From Hyphomicrobiales bacterium (GTDB taxonomy: Bacteria > Pseudomonadota > Alphaproteobacteria > Rhizobiales > Rhizobiaceae): a DNA stretch of 64,000 nt. The notes under the pieces were generated by a model. It saw nothing but the letters and a program-made list of their open reading frames with translations. It had not been told where the DNA came from and ran no database searches. Made by a program: the position numbers and the translations under genes. This document shows, in pieces, positions 31,895-41,049 of the stretch. The stretch spans positions 488,480 to 552,479 of the forward strand of contig UBMI01000009.1 of assembly GCA_900466475.1 (NCBI GenBank), read 5' to 3'. Within the stretch, counting starts at the first letter, position 1. Each line of letters opens with the position of its first letter.

Positions 31895-32455
31895 CTAGAC
31901 TTGCATGATTTCCTTTTCTTTCTCGCCAAGCAAGCGGTCGATTTCCAAAATCGTATCGTCCGTCATTTTCTGAACACGTTCCGACTGTGCCCGGCTTTCG
32001 TCCTGGCCGATTACGCCATCCTTTTCGGCTTTCTTAAGGCCGTCCATGCCGTCGCGTCGTACGTGGCGAATCGCAACCTTGCTCTTTTCGGCATAGTCAT
32101 GGGCGACCTTGACGAGTGACTTGCGGCGCTCTTCGTTGAGCTCCGGCAGCGGGATGCGAAGGTTCTGGCCGTCGACGATCGGGTTCAGGCCGAGATTCGA
32201 TTCGCGAATCGAACGGTCTACTGCGCCCACCATGCTCTTGTCCCAGACGGATACCGTGAGCATGCGTGGCTCCGGCACCGTGATGTTGGCGACCTGGTTC
32301 AGCGGCATACGCGAACCATAGGCTTCTACCGTCACCGGATCGAGAATGTTGGCCGAAGCGCGGCCAGTGCGCAGCGATGCAATGTCGCTCTTGAACGCGG
32401 AAACCGCGCCATCCATGCGGCGCTTCAGTTCCTTGATGTCGATACCTTCACTCAT
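31895..32455 (-). CDS. frr: Ribosome recycling factor
   Basis: RRF splits the post-termination ribosome together with EF-G. The 186 residues are full length, with [18 protein letters not shown] near the N-terminus, [16 protein letters not shown] in the middle and a long final helix. It lies between pyrH and uppS; the dxr gene found here in E. coli is absent. Confidence 0.97.
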   Translation of the reverse strand: MSEGIDIKELKRRMDGAVSAFKSDIASLRTGRASANILDPVTVEAYGSRMPLNQVANITVPEPRMLTVSVWDKSMVGAVDRSIRESNLGLNPIVDGQNLRIPLPELNEERRKSLVKVAHDYAEKSKVAIRHVRRDGMDGLKKAEKDGVIGQDESRAQSERVQKMTDDTILEIDRLLGEKEKEIMQV

Positions 32456-32506
32456 ACCTATTCTCCTGTCTCAGAAGATTTGCGCCGGTAACGGCACAGC
32501 TCCCTA

Positions 32507-33229
32507 TCAGTTGTCGGACACGATGGTCTTGAGACCACCACCCGTCAAGATTTCAGCGAAACGTCCCTTCTCGTGAATCGAGAAAACAACGATCGGAATG
32601 GAATTCTCGCGCGCGAGTGCAACAGCGGCCACATCCATGACCGCAAGGCCCCGGTCGAGAACCTCCTTGTGCGTCAGATGATCGAAACGCGTCGCTTCCG
32701 GATCCTTCTTCGGATCGGCGGTGTATATGCCGTCGACCTGCGTGCCCTTGAAGATTGCCTCGGCGCCCATTTCGGCGGCGCGCAGCGCTGCAGCAGAATC
32801 AGTGGTGAAGAAAGGATTGCCCGTGCCGCCGGCGAAAATAACCACCCTGCCGAGCGACAGGTGATACAACGTGGCGCGCTGCGAGAAGCTTTCGCAGATT
32901 TCCGGCATAGAGATTGCCGACAGAACCACCGTATCGATATTCAACTTGCGCAGCGAGGTCGCCAGCGCAAGCGCGTTGATGACCGTGCCGAGCATGCCCA
33001 TGTGGTCACCGGTGACGCGGTCGCCACCCTTGGACGCAACGGCCACGCCACGGAAGATGTTGCCACCGCCGATGACGACGCCGACTTCGACACCCATCTG
33101 CCGCGCATCGGCAATGTCGGACGCGATGCGGTCTGCCACCGCAACGTCGATGCCGAAGCCCTGGGAACCCATCATGGCTTCCCCAGAAGCCTTGAGTAGA
33201 ACACGTTTGTAGATTGGTTCCGACGTCAT
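32507..33229 (-). CDS. pyrH: Uridylate kinase
   Basis: PyrH phosphorylates UMP to UDP in pyrimidine metabolism and is allosterically controlled in most bacteria. The 240 residues include YKRVLLKASGEAMMG, VVIGGGNIFRG, and FAGGTGNPFFTTDSAAALRA, typical of the amino-acid kinase fold bacterial UMP kinases. It lies 51 bases before frr in the conserved rpsB-tsf-pyrH-frr order. Confidence 0.97.
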   Translation of the reverse strand: MTSEPIYKRVLLKASGEAMMGSQGFGIDVAVADRIASDIADARQMGVEVGVVIGGGNIFRGVAVASKGGDRVTGDHMGMLGTVINALALATSLRKLNIDTVVLSAISMPEICESFSQRATLYHLSLGRVVIFAGGTGNPFFTTDSAAALRAAEMGAEAIFKGTQVDGIYTADPKKDPEATRFDHLTHKEVLDRGLAVMDVAAVALARENSIPIVVFSIHEKGRFAEILTGGGLKTIVSDN

Positions 33230-33266
33230 GTTGGCTCCTCGTATATTGCCGCAATTGCCCGATACA

Positions 33267-33300
33267 CGAAGGGCACCGCGTTGTCACGCGATGCCCTTCG
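33267..33300. repeat. Inverted repeat between tsf and pyrH
   Basis: Arms CGAAGGGCACCGCG and CGCGATGCCCTTCG pair with one mismatch around a 6-base loop. It lies downstream of the tsf stop, but the only T-run follows on the plus strand, so it is a poor terminator for tsf. It may be an attenuator or mRNA-stability hairpin between tsf and pyrH. Confidence 0.6.
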
Positions 33301-33324
33301 GTTTTCCCAAATATGGCTGAAAGA

Positions 33325-34251
33325 TCAGCCCTTGGCGACAGCGGCGACTTCGGCTGCGAAGTCGGTCTCTTCCTTCTCGACGCCTTCGCCGAGGAGCAGA
33401 CGGGCCATGCCGACGACTTCAATCGCAGCGCCGGCTTCCTTTTCGGCTGCCTTGACCGCAGCGCCGACCGTCAGTTCCGGGTTGATGACGAAAGACTGCG
33501 AGAGAAGGGCTACTTCTTCGAAGAACTTGCGCATGCGGCCTTCGACCATCTTTTCGATGATGGCTTCCGGCTTGCCGGATTCGCGGGACTGCTCGATGAA
33601 GACGTTGCGTTCGCGTTCGGCGACTGCGGCATCGACTTCTTCGGCACGGATCGCCAGCGGGTTGGTCGCGGCAATGTGCATGGCAACCTGGCGGCCGATC
33701 GAGGACAGGACGGCCTTGTCGCCGACCGACTTCAGCGCGACGAGAACGCCGAGCTTGCCGATGCCGTCGCCGGCAGCGTTGTGGATGTAAGTCGCGACGA
33801 CGCCGTGCTCGACTTCCAGCTTGGCTGCACGACGAAGCGTCATGTTCTCGCCGATGGTTGCGATCGCTTCCTTGATGGTGTCGGCGACCGGCTTGCCGGA
33901 TGCCGGATAGGTCGCAGCCGAAATGGCTTCGACGGTGCCGTCGGTGGAAAGCGCAACTTCAGCGATGCCGCGTGCGAGATCCTGGAAGGCATCGTTACGG
34001 GCAACGAAGTCAGTTTCGGAATTGAGCTCGATGACGACAGCCTTGTGACCGGCGCCGGCGATGGCGACCAGGCCTTCAGCAGCGGCGCGGCCGGACTTCT
34101 TGTCGGCCTTGGAGATGCCCTTGGCGCGCAGCCAGTCGATCGCGGCTTCGATGTCGCCGTTGGTCTCGGTCAGCGCCTTCTTGCAGTCCATCATGCCTGC
34201 GCCGGACTTTTCGCGCAGTTCCTTCACCAGTGCAGCCGTAATCTCGGTCAT
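33325..34251 (-). CDS. tsf: Translation elongation factor Ts
   Basis: EF-Ts recycles EF-Tu-GDP. The 308-residue protein shows the N-terminal signature [18 protein letters not shown] and the coiled dimerisation domain further on, with [15 protein letters not shown] in the core. It follows rpsB by about 240 bases, a gap that holds a weak inverted repeat (34408-34443) and perhaps a promoter. Confidence 0.97.
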   Translation of the reverse strand: MTEITAALVKELREKSGAGMMDCKKALTETNGDIEAAIDWLRAKGISKADKKSGRAAAEGLVAIAGAGHKAVVIELNSETDFVARNDAFQDLARGIAEVALSTDGTVEAISAATYPASGKPVADTIKEAIATIGENMTLRRAAKLEVEHGVVATYIHNAAGDGIGKLGVLVALKSVGDKAVLSSIGRQVAMHIAATNPLAIRAEEVDAAVAERERNVFIEQSRESGKPEAIIEKMVEGRMRKFFEEVALLSQSFVINPELTVGAAVKAAEKEAGAAIEVVGMARLLLGEGVEKEETDFAAEVAAVAKG

Positions 34252-34490
34252 AAGCTTCCTCTTGTCGGTTTATTCGGTGGCCCGCAGAACGCGGTGCGGC
34301 ACCGGATTGAGGCACGAAATGTACCTGTATGTATGACAGCGTTATGAAGACGCGCCATACAGAATTCATGGAGGCAAAAGCAATCACAGCTTCCGCCTGA
34401 AACGGGCAAGGCCGCCGAACTTCTGAGAGTCGCGAGCGGCCTTTCCCAATCCTTGCAAGCTTGGGCGGAGCTTTGCTCCACCCGCTTTTA

Positions 34491-35258
34491 TCAGGCTTCG
34501 CTCGCCTCATCGAGCGCCGGCTCGAACGGAACTTCGGTCGAAGCGCCGAGGTCGCGGCCCGATCCGCTCTGCTGACGGGCGATACCGTCGATCGCAGCGC
34601 GGGCGATCAGGTCGCAGTACAGAGCGATGGCGCGCGAGGCGTCGTCGTTGCCCGGGATCGGATAGTCGATCAGGTCCGGATCGCAGTTCGAGTCGATGAT
34701 GGCGACGACCGGGATGCCGAGGCGCTTGGCTTCGTCGATCGCGATCTTTTCCTTGTTGGTGTCAATGATGAACATCAGGTCCGGCGTGCCGCCCATGTCC
34801 TTGATACCGCCGAGGGCCTTATCGAGCTTTTCGCGCTCGCGCTCGAGGTTCAGGCGCTCCTTCTTGGAGTAGCCGGACTGCTCGGAGCTCAGGATTTCGT
34901 CGAGCTTGCGCAGGCGCTGGATCGAGTTGGAGATCGTCTTCCAGTTCGTCATCATGCCGCCGAGCCAACGCGAGTTGACGTAGTACTGGGCAGAACGCTT
35001 GGCCGAGTCAGCGATCAGCTCGGAAGCCTGACGCTTGGTGCCGACGAAGAGAACGCGGCCGCCGCGAGCAACGGTGTCGGACACGACCTGGAGGGCGCGC
35101 GACAGCATCGGAACGGTCTGAGCCAGGTCGATGATGTGGATGTTGTTACGATCGCCGAAAATGTAGGGCTTCATCTTCGGGTTCCAGCGGTGCGTCTGGT
35201 GACCGAAGTGGACGCCTGCTTCGAGAAGCTGGCGCATAGAAAAATCAGGCAATGCCAT
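34491..35258 (-). CDS. rpsB: 30S ribosomal protein S2
   Basis: S2 is a 30S subunit protein. The 255 residues begin [21 protein letters not shown], followed by [12 protein letters not shown] and [20 protein letters not shown], the two S2 family signatures. The start at 35258 is set by this conserved N-terminus; the frame is open for a further 366 bases upstream, but that part has no S2 character. It is the first gene of the translation-to-envelope run. Confidence 0.97.
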   Translation of the reverse strand: MALPDFSMRQLLEAGVHFGHQTHRWNPKMKPYIFGDRNNIHIIDLAQTVPMLSRALQVVSDTVARGGRVLFVGTKRQASELIADSAKRSAQYYVNSRWLGGMMTNWKTISNSIQRLRKLDEILSSEQSGYSKKERLNLEREREKLDKALGGIKDMGGTPDLMFIIDTNKEKIAIDEAKRLGIPVVAIIDSNCDPDLIDYPIPGNDDASRAIALYCDLIARAAIDGIARQQSGSGRDLGASTEVPFEPALDEASEA

Positions 35259-35466
35259 GCCTTTTACTCCTTTGCCGGTTGAACCTCCGCAAGGCGAACA
35301 GCATCCTCTTTGAAGATGCCACCGGGCGGAAAAGCCGGATTTCTCCCGGACGATCCCATGCCTTACGTGTGGAATGCGCGTGCCCTTACATTCGATTTTC
35401 CGCAAAAGCAAGGCTTGTGCCAAAAAATCTGCCTTGGACAGCGCTCGATATATAGACCCGAACGGT

Positions 35467-36570
35467 TCAGTTTGCCAGCACGTTGAGCAACGCCAGCATG
35501 ACACCGGCATCCGGGATCGGCAGCACCGCATCGATCTCGGATGGCAGAAGGCCGGCAATCGTCCCCTGCGTATCGCCGGTCGCCCTGCCGAGCGGTCCGC
35601 GGAAACCATGTTTGGTCCAGGCAAGCTCCTGCAGCCTTGCGCTCGTCAGTGCCTCGATCAGTCGTTCGGCCGTTTGGTCGACGACGATCAGCGGGTGGGC
35701 TGAGTAGACGGTCGGGCGCGGATAGAGGACGACAGGCTTCGCCCCCTGCCCCGACTGGATGCGGCTCCACCTGTCGGGATCGGCAAGCGCCCATTCGACC
35801 AGCTGATTCTCGTAGCCGACGATCATCGGCTCGCCGCCGAGGCCGCCTGCGAGATACTGATCGAACAGCTTGCCTGAAGACGGCGATTTGAAACCCATGT
35901 TGCGGAAGATCGACTGCACCTTGCCGCCAAACCGGGTGAGATCATCTGGTGTTGCGACATTGCCGCTGAAGAGGCTGAGCGCAAGGCCTGAGAAGATGAA
36001 GCCGGAATTCGATCGGTTCGGATCGGTGGAGACGATGCGCGCCCGGCCGTAGAGTGTGGCGACGCCGAGCTTCGACCAGTCGGTGCCAGCAAGAATGGCG
36101 TCGAGCAAGGCCTTAAGGTCGAGCTGATGATGACCGTCGACTACGGTCACGAGACCCGATTTGATCAGTCCATCCACGACAGGCTGCCATGTGTAGACGA
36201 CGACAGGCGTGTTCAGCATGACCCTGTCATCGCGGATCTTCACGCCGCTCTGGCGGGCGATATCCACCATGATGGACGACGACGGCCAGAGAAATTGCGG
36301 GTTCTGCGACAGCAAGGCCTGCTCGCGAACCATCTCGACCGAGCCGGCGACGCGACTGTCGATCGATAGGCCGTAATCCTTGACGGCGTCGACGACGTCG
36401 GGATCGGCAAGGAAAGCCTCCTTCTCGCCGCCGACGAAGCCGAACAGCTTTGTACGCGTCCCCAGCAGGCCCTGCAGCTCCGGCCGGTCGCGAACGGCGA
36501 AATAACCGCCCGTGCCGGCGATACCGGTGGCAAGCAGTCCAACTCCAAAGGCGCGGCGGGAGAGAGCCAT
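35467..36570 (-). CDS. Tat-type solute-binding-like protein of unknown function
   Basis: The 367-residue protein starts with a twin-arginine leader ([16 protein letters not shown], Arg5-Arg6) that predicts export or membrane anchoring. The rest resembles a periplasmic substrate-binding fold: [31 protein letters not shown] and [12 protein letters not shown]. The same WPxSS and SNSG blocks occur in the VWA lipoprotein two genes upstream, so the two solute-binding domains appear related. It is the last gene of the four-gene telA block, overlapping the XpaC-like gene by one base (TGATG). The ligand is unknown and no permease lies nearby. Confidence 0.8.
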   Translation of the reverse strand: MALSRRAFGVGLLATGIAGTGGYFAVRDRPELQGLLGTRTKLFGFVGGEKEAFLADPDVVDAVKDYGLSIDSRVAGSVEMVREQALLSQNPQFLWPSSSIMVDIARQSGVKIRDDRVMLNTPVVVYTWQPVVDGLIKSGLVTVVDGHHQLDLKALLDAILAGTDWSKLGVATLYGRARIVSTDPNRSNSGFIFSGLALSLFSGNVATPDDLTRFGGKVQSIFRNMGFKSPSSGKLFDQYLAGGLGGEPMIVGYENQLVEWALADPDRWSRIQSGQGAKPVVLYPRPTVYSAHPLIVVDQTAERLIEALTSARLQELAWTKHGFRGPLGRATGDTQGTIAGLLPSEIDAVLPIPDAGVMLALLNVLAN

Positions 36571-37187
36571 CAGCGTCCGAGATCCTCTTTGAGCGATGCC
36601 TGAATGAGGCGCAGGTCGGTGTCGAGCGTGCCAAGCGCATCATCGACAAGGCTGTCGGCATAGTGAACGAAGGCATCCTCCAGCTTTACCAGTACAGCGC
36701 GGACGTCCTCCAACTGCTTGATGTCAGGCGCGCGCTTCGCCTCGATTGCCGCAAAGCCCTCTGCAACCTCGGCCGCACGCGGCAGATAGTAGCTGAGGAA
36801 ACGGCGTACGGCATTGGCGCTCTCCGGCTTTGCCTCCACCGTGCGGAAGACATCGGCGGCTATTTCAGCCAGGTGACGCACGCGCGCTGCCGTCTGCTTA
36901 TCGGTGATATCGTCGGCTGCCGCCTCCAGCCTTTGCGCGGACGGCACCGCCGCTTCCAGCAATTCCCTTGCGAATGCGAGACGACCGCGGCCGATCACCT
37001 TGATATCGAGACCTTCGAAAAGCCTGCGCGGCGCCAGAAGGAAAACGAGGCCGGCAAAAACCAGAAGGCCAATGACGGCGGCAATCCAGAACGGCATGCC
37101 GGCGGCAAACGTCAGGACGGGGACGAGAATGGCGGTCACCAATCCCGCCATGATCCAGTTGCCGTCATTGCCGAGCCAGTTGCGCAT
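36570..37187 (-). CDS. XpaC-like membrane protein (5-bromo-4-chloroindolyl phosphate hydrolysis family)
   Basis: The 205-residue protein has two closely spaced transmembrane segments near the N-terminus (IMAGLVTAILVPVLTFAAG and FWIAAVIGLLVFAGLVFLL), then a helical cytoplasmic domain of about 140 residues. This layout and the adjacent TelA gene match the XpaC family, which commonly pairs with TelA in bacteria. Biochemical activity is not established. The start at 37187 is chosen because the upstream extension lacks membrane character and would run into the VWA gene. It begins 7 bases after the VWA gene's stop. Confidence 0.78.
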   Translation of the reverse strand: MRNWLGNDGNWIMAGLVTAILVPVLTFAAGMPFWIAAVIGLLVFAGLVFLLAPRRLFEGLDIKVIGRGRLAFARELLEAAVPSAQRLEAAADDITDKQTAARVRHLAEIAADVFRTVEAKPESANAVRRFLSYYLPRAAEVAEGFAAIEAKRAPDIKQLEDVRAVLVKLEDAFVHYADSLVDDALGTLDTDLRLIQASLKEDLGR

Positions 37188-37194
37188 GCCGGTC

Positions 37195-38781
37195 CTAGTT
37201 GTAGCCGCGGGCGGTGCGGAATGCCGTCGCAAGGTCCGACCGGCCATCGAAGACACGTGCCGCGGTCGCTGCCGCCAGACTGTCGAGCTGGGTCTTGTCC
37301 GCATCGCCGAAGGTGATCCCGAAGATCGGCACGCGTGGTTCCATCGCGTTCCAGTCGCTCATGAAGGCTGCACTCTGGTCATCCGATCTGCCGTCAGTCA
37401 TGATGATGATCGCCGGCAGATAATTGCCGAGGTCCCCGGTCTTCGTCATCTGCTGGAGTGCGCGTTCGGCGCAGGCATACATATTGGTGCCGCCGCCTGC
37501 GTGCTGTCCGGAAACGGCGTTGAGAAGCCCCTGCTGTTCCATCGTGTCGCCCGAGGCCGAAAAGATGTCGCGGACATTGGCATCGAACGGAATAATGAAG
37601 ATGCGGTCGGCCGGCGACCATTGCACCAGAACCTTGCTTGCCTCCTCGGGCGTGAAGAGGAAGCGCATCGCCTGCTGCAGACTGTTCTCGCCATCTCCCT
37701 GCATCGAACCGGAGAAATCGAGGCAGAGTACCGTCAGTGACGGTTTGCGCAGCGCCGCCTGATAGAGCGTAAGCGCCTGGCGGATCACGGCCGGCTCCGG
37801 CATGCGAATCGCGGTCACCAGTTTGGCAGGATCGAAATTCCAGCTCGGCTCAGCTTCGGCGGTGACGCTGCCGAGCGGCAGGCGGCGGCCGGTTTCGGCA
37901 ATCTTCTTCTGCACATCGGGCGAACGTAGATAGGTGAGCAAATCCTTGAAAAAGGCCTGGACCTCGGGACCCCGGCCATGATCCACAAAGCCGATCGGCG
38001 AATCCGCCATCGCCACGCCATCGGCGGGATAAATGGCATAGAGCGGCTCCTTGCCCATGCCTGACAGCTTGTCGTTGGTTTCCTTTATGACAGCCTCATA
38101 ATTCCACATCGCATCATAGACTGTGCCCTTGCCGGCCGAGTCCGTATAGAGGTCGGCAAGCCAGCCCGACGAGCCAGAGGAGCGCGCGACGCCGGCAAGC
38201 AGGCTTCGAACTGTGTCCTGCACAGTCTTGTTGTCGAGATCGCCCGGCTCGATGACAGGCTTGTTGCCGAGCGCGCTTGAAAGCATGGCGAGATAGGCGC
38301 TGGCGCCGGAATTCGACTGGGTGGCCGATGTCATCAGGAATTTCAGCGATCCGCTGTTCACCGCTGTCAGGATATCCTTCATGAAGACATCCTTGCCGAC
38401 CCAACCGAGCTGCTCGGCCTTCGACTTGCGCACGCCGAGGATGACGGGTGTCTGCGCCACCGATGTCAGGTCCTTGACCCTGCGTTTGGCATCGAACATG
38501 TCGACCCAGACGCTGGAGGCCGGCCACACGGCATCCTGTTCCACGCCTTGATCGCTTTGCAGCGCAAGGCCGATATCGAGGGTGCCCTCATATTTGAAGG
38601 AGCAGGTCGCGTGCTTCTCCTTGCAGAATTCCTCGACGATCGGCTGCAGAATGGTATTTTCCGAGCCGGAAACGATGGAAAAATTCGGGCCGCTGGTGAA
38701 AGCATCGCATCCTGCAAGTGCCACCAGGCCGGACAGGGTGAGCGCGGACACGAGTGATCGGATAATGATTTTGCCGCTCAC
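37195..38781 (-). CDS. Lipoprotein with solute-binding-like domain fused to von Willebrand A domain
   Basis: This 528-residue protein has a lipobox leader (LVALAGC, lipidated Cys25). Asp26 follows the Cys, the residue that in E. coli keeps lipoproteins in the inner membrane. Residues about 30-330 resemble a periplasmic solute-binding protein (AVWPASSVWVDMFD, QSNSGASAYLAML). Residues about 345-528 are a VWA domain with an intact metal-ion adhesion site: DFSGS with Asp near 353, GGGTNMYACAERAL, and IIIMTDGRSDDQS. A periplasmic, metal-dependent protein-interaction role is inferred. Its start overlaps the telA stop by 4 bases. Confidence 0.85.
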   Translation of the reverse strand: MSGKIIIRSLVSALTLSGLVALAGCDAFTSGPNFSIVSGSENTILQPIVEEFCKEKHATCSFKYEGTLDIGLALQSDQGVEQDAVWPASSVWVDMFDAKRRVKDLTSVAQTPVILGVRKSKAEQLGWVGKDVFMKDILTAVNSGSLKFLMTSATQSNSGASAYLAMLSSALGNKPVIEPGDLDNKTVQDTVRSLLAGVARSSGSSGWLADLYTDSAGKGTVYDAMWNYEAVIKETNDKLSGMGKEPLYAIYPADGVAMADSPIGFVDHGRGPEVQAFFKDLLTYLRSPDVQKKIAETGRRLPLGSVTAEAEPSWNFDPAKLVTAIRMPEPAVIRQALTLYQAALRKPSLTVLCLDFSGSMQGDGENSLQQAMRFLFTPEEASKVLVQWSPADRIFIIPFDANVRDIFSASGDTMEQQGLLNAVSGQHAGGGTNMYACAERALQQMTKTGDLGNYLPAIIIMTDGRSDDQSAAFMSDWNAMEPRVPIFGITFGDADKTQLDSLAAATAARVFDGRSDLATAFRTARGYN

Positions 38782-39854
38782 GCCTGGGTCATCGCCTTCT
38801 TGAGGTCGATTGTCAGCTGTTCCATCTGCTGCTCGGCCTGTGCTCGCTTCTTGCGCCCCTCTTCCTGCACGCGCAGCACGGCGGTGACGGTATCGATCAG
38901 ATCCTGATTGGCCTTGGCAAGTGTTTCCATATCGACAATGCCGCGCTGCGACTGCTGCTCGACGGCGATCGCCTGATCCTTCATCATTTCGGAGGCCTGG
39001 CGGATCATGTCATTGGTGGCGTCGGTCACCGTCTTCTGCAGGTCCAGGGCCGATTTCTGCCGTGTGAGCCCCAGAAGGATCACCATCTTCTGCTTCCAGG
39101 CGGGAACCGTCAGCGCCGAGGTCGCCTGCAGGTTCTCGATCAGAGTCTCGTCGCCGGCCTGGACGATGCGGATCTGCGGAAGCTGCTGAATGCCGAGCTG
39201 ACGCGCCTGCTGCAGATAGAAGATGCGCTTTTCAAGCCGGTCGAGCGCCTGGACACTGTCCTGATAGGTCTGGGCTTCCAGCATGCCGCCGCCGGGGCTG
39301 GAGGATGCGGCATCGGCCGCGCTCTTCAGCTTCGGCAGCTCGATCGAACGAAACTGCTCGGCGAAATTCTTGCCTGCCTGGACATAGGCATCGAGCTTCA
39401 CGATCGACTGCTTCGTCTCTTCATGCAGGTCGTCGAGCAGGGCGATGTCGCGACGCAGCGTATCCTTGTGGCGGTCGAGCTCCAGGCCGATACGGTCGAT
39501 CTGGCCGGCGACATCCTCGAACTCCTCCTTGAAGCGCTCGAGACGCGCCTTGGCGGAGAGGAACACCCGGCTCAGGAAACCCCTGTCCTTGATCGACGCG
39601 GGATCAAGGCTTTTCGATTTCAGGATGATGTCGGTCAAAAGCTTTCCGACCTCGCCAAGATCCTTATTGCGCACCTCGCGCAGGATCCTGTCGGCATAGT
39701 CACTGACGGCTTGCTGCGCGCGGTCGCCGTAAACGGAGATGCCGGCACGGTCTGCAATACTGATAGTGTCCGTAATGCGGGCGACTTCCTTGGGATCGGC
39801 GGCGATCGCCGGCAGGGGAGCATTCTGGACAGTCGCGAGATCGGTATCGGCCAT
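38778..39854 (-). CDS. TelA-family protein (toxic anion resistance family)
   Basis: The 358-residue protein is a cytoplasmic, almost all-helical coiled-coil protein of the TelA family, named after plasmid tellurite-resistance genes but found mostly in chromosomal envelope-stress settings. Family stretches include GLTRQKSALDLQKTVTDATN and IAVEQQSQRGIVDMETLAKA in the C-terminal part. No signal peptide or membrane segment is present. The start at 39854 (MADTDLATV) is an ATG; a TTG ten codons upstream is less likely. It is the first gene of the four-gene block. A direct role in tellurite resistance cannot be concluded. Confidence 0.85.
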   Translation of the reverse strand: MADTDLATVQNAPLPAIAADPKEVARITDTISIADRAGISVYGDRAQQAVSDYADRILREVRNKDLGEVGKLLTDIILKSKSLDPASIKDRGFLSRVFLSAKARLERFKEEFEDVAGQIDRIGLELDRHKDTLRRDIALLDDLHEETKQSIVKLDAYVQAGKNFAEQFRSIELPKLKSAADAASSSPGGGMLEAQTYQDSVQALDRLEKRIFYLQQARQLGIQQLPQIRIVQAGDETLIENLQATSALTVPAWKQKMVILLGLTRQKSALDLQKTVTDATNDMIRQASEMMKDQAIAVEQQSQRGIVDMETLAKANQDLIDTVTAVLRVQEEGRKKRAQAEQQMEQLTIDLKKAMTQA

Positions 39855-40059
39855 TCGGGTCGTCTTTCTCGGCTTGCGGCGCAATTGGTGTTACGAATTG
39901 CGACCCCATAATCGGAGCAAATGGGTCAAACGCCATGCCGGACCGGAAAGGCAGATTTCCGCAAAGACCGGCCCGCGACGACTCATCTGCGGGACGACAG
40001 TTTAGCTGTACTAGAAATACTGTTTTATGACAGGCGCTTACGTCGGTGCAAAAGCCGTC

Positions 40060-40899
40060 TTACTGGCAGGCAGGCGCAGCCTTCTTGTCGAGCAGCTCGA
40101 GCTTGGCGAGCTTGCCGGTCAGGACGAAGTCTCCATAATCCATCGTCAGATCCCGGGTGATGCCGTTCTCATAGAGCTTGAACGACATGCGGTAGACCGG
40201 CAGCGTATCGGATTTGGCATTCTCGTTAAAATAGGAGATCGTCACCGGCCAGAACGAAGACTTCGCAAACTCGCCGGCATTGTCGGCATCGGCCTCGTCC
40301 GCAGCCGGAGTTTCCTGCTTGCCCACGATCGTCGTCGTTACCAGGGATTTGTCGCCGTCGTCAGAGCCGTCGAAAACGCGCGCCTCGAAGAAGCGCTTGC
40401 CGTCCTTGGCGTTCTGGATGACGTCGAGCATGTGCTCGGTCGGAAAACGGCTTTCCGCGAGCTGCAGTTCACGGCTTGCCGGCTGCTTGAGATCGACCTT
40501 CACACCCTCCGGCTTGTCTTCGGCCGCACCGTTGACTTCCTTGTCGAGCTGATCGTCGGTGAAGGACTTGGTGTCGAAAGTGAACTTGCCGTCCTTCAGG
40601 CTTTCAAAGGTTTTGGTCTGCTGATCGCTGACGCGCACGTTGTCGCCGGTGTCGATCTGGGTGACGAAGCGGAAGTTGGTGGTGAAGCCTTCGCAGTAAT
40701 TGCCGTCGAACTCATAGACCATGCGGCCATACATGGAAGCGATGCCCGAGCGTTCCGAAGCATCCTTCAGTTCCAGGTCGTAGACGGCGCGGTGAGCGAC
40801 AAGCCCGGTCGCGATCGCAGCGCTCGTCGCCGGCGCGGCCGCCGAAACATTGGCGGAGACGCTTGCGAGAAGAAGAGCGGCAAGTGACGATCGGAACAT
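40060..40899 (-). CDS. eipB: Cell envelope integrity protein EipB (DUF1849)
   Basis: EipB is a periplasmic spiral beta-barrel protein needed for envelope integrity in Brucella. The 279 residues have a signal peptide ending near SANVSA-AAP, then HRAVYDLELKDASERSGI and the DGNYCEGF motif. Two cysteines, Cys69 and Cys278, sit at the positions that form the conserved disulfide in Brucella EipB. It is monocistronic, between the telA block and a divergent RidA gene. Confidence 0.93.
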   Translation of the reverse strand: MFRSSLAALLLASVSANVSAAAPATSAAIATGLVAHRAVYDLELKDASERSGIASMYGRMVYEFDGNYCEGFTTNFRFVTQIDTGDNVRVSDQQTKTFESLKDGKFTFDTKSFTDDQLDKEVNGAAEDKPEGVKVDLKQPASRELQLAESRFPTEHMLDVIQNAKDGKRFFEARVFDGSDDGDKSLVTTTIVGKQETPAADEADADNAGEFAKSSFWPVTISYFNENAKSDTLPVYRMSFKLYENGITRDLTMDYGDFVLTGKLAKLELLDKKAAPACQ

Positions 40900-41049
40900 T
40901 CATTAACTCCTGTTGGACTCGTCCGCGATGTTATAAGAACCGTTTCGGCCAAATCGAGGCGGCCAAGTCGAGGCTCGAAACTGTCACATTAAAGATTCTA
41001 GTCTTGATGCATAATTTTTGAAGAATTGACAACAAAAGCGGAGACGAAA

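Noticed and set aside
38778-39854. Naming the TelA-family gene as a tellurite resistance determinant
   Set aside because: Family naming comes from plasmid genes. Chromosomal TelA proteins with XpaC partners have no proven tellurite role, and no ter genes are present here.
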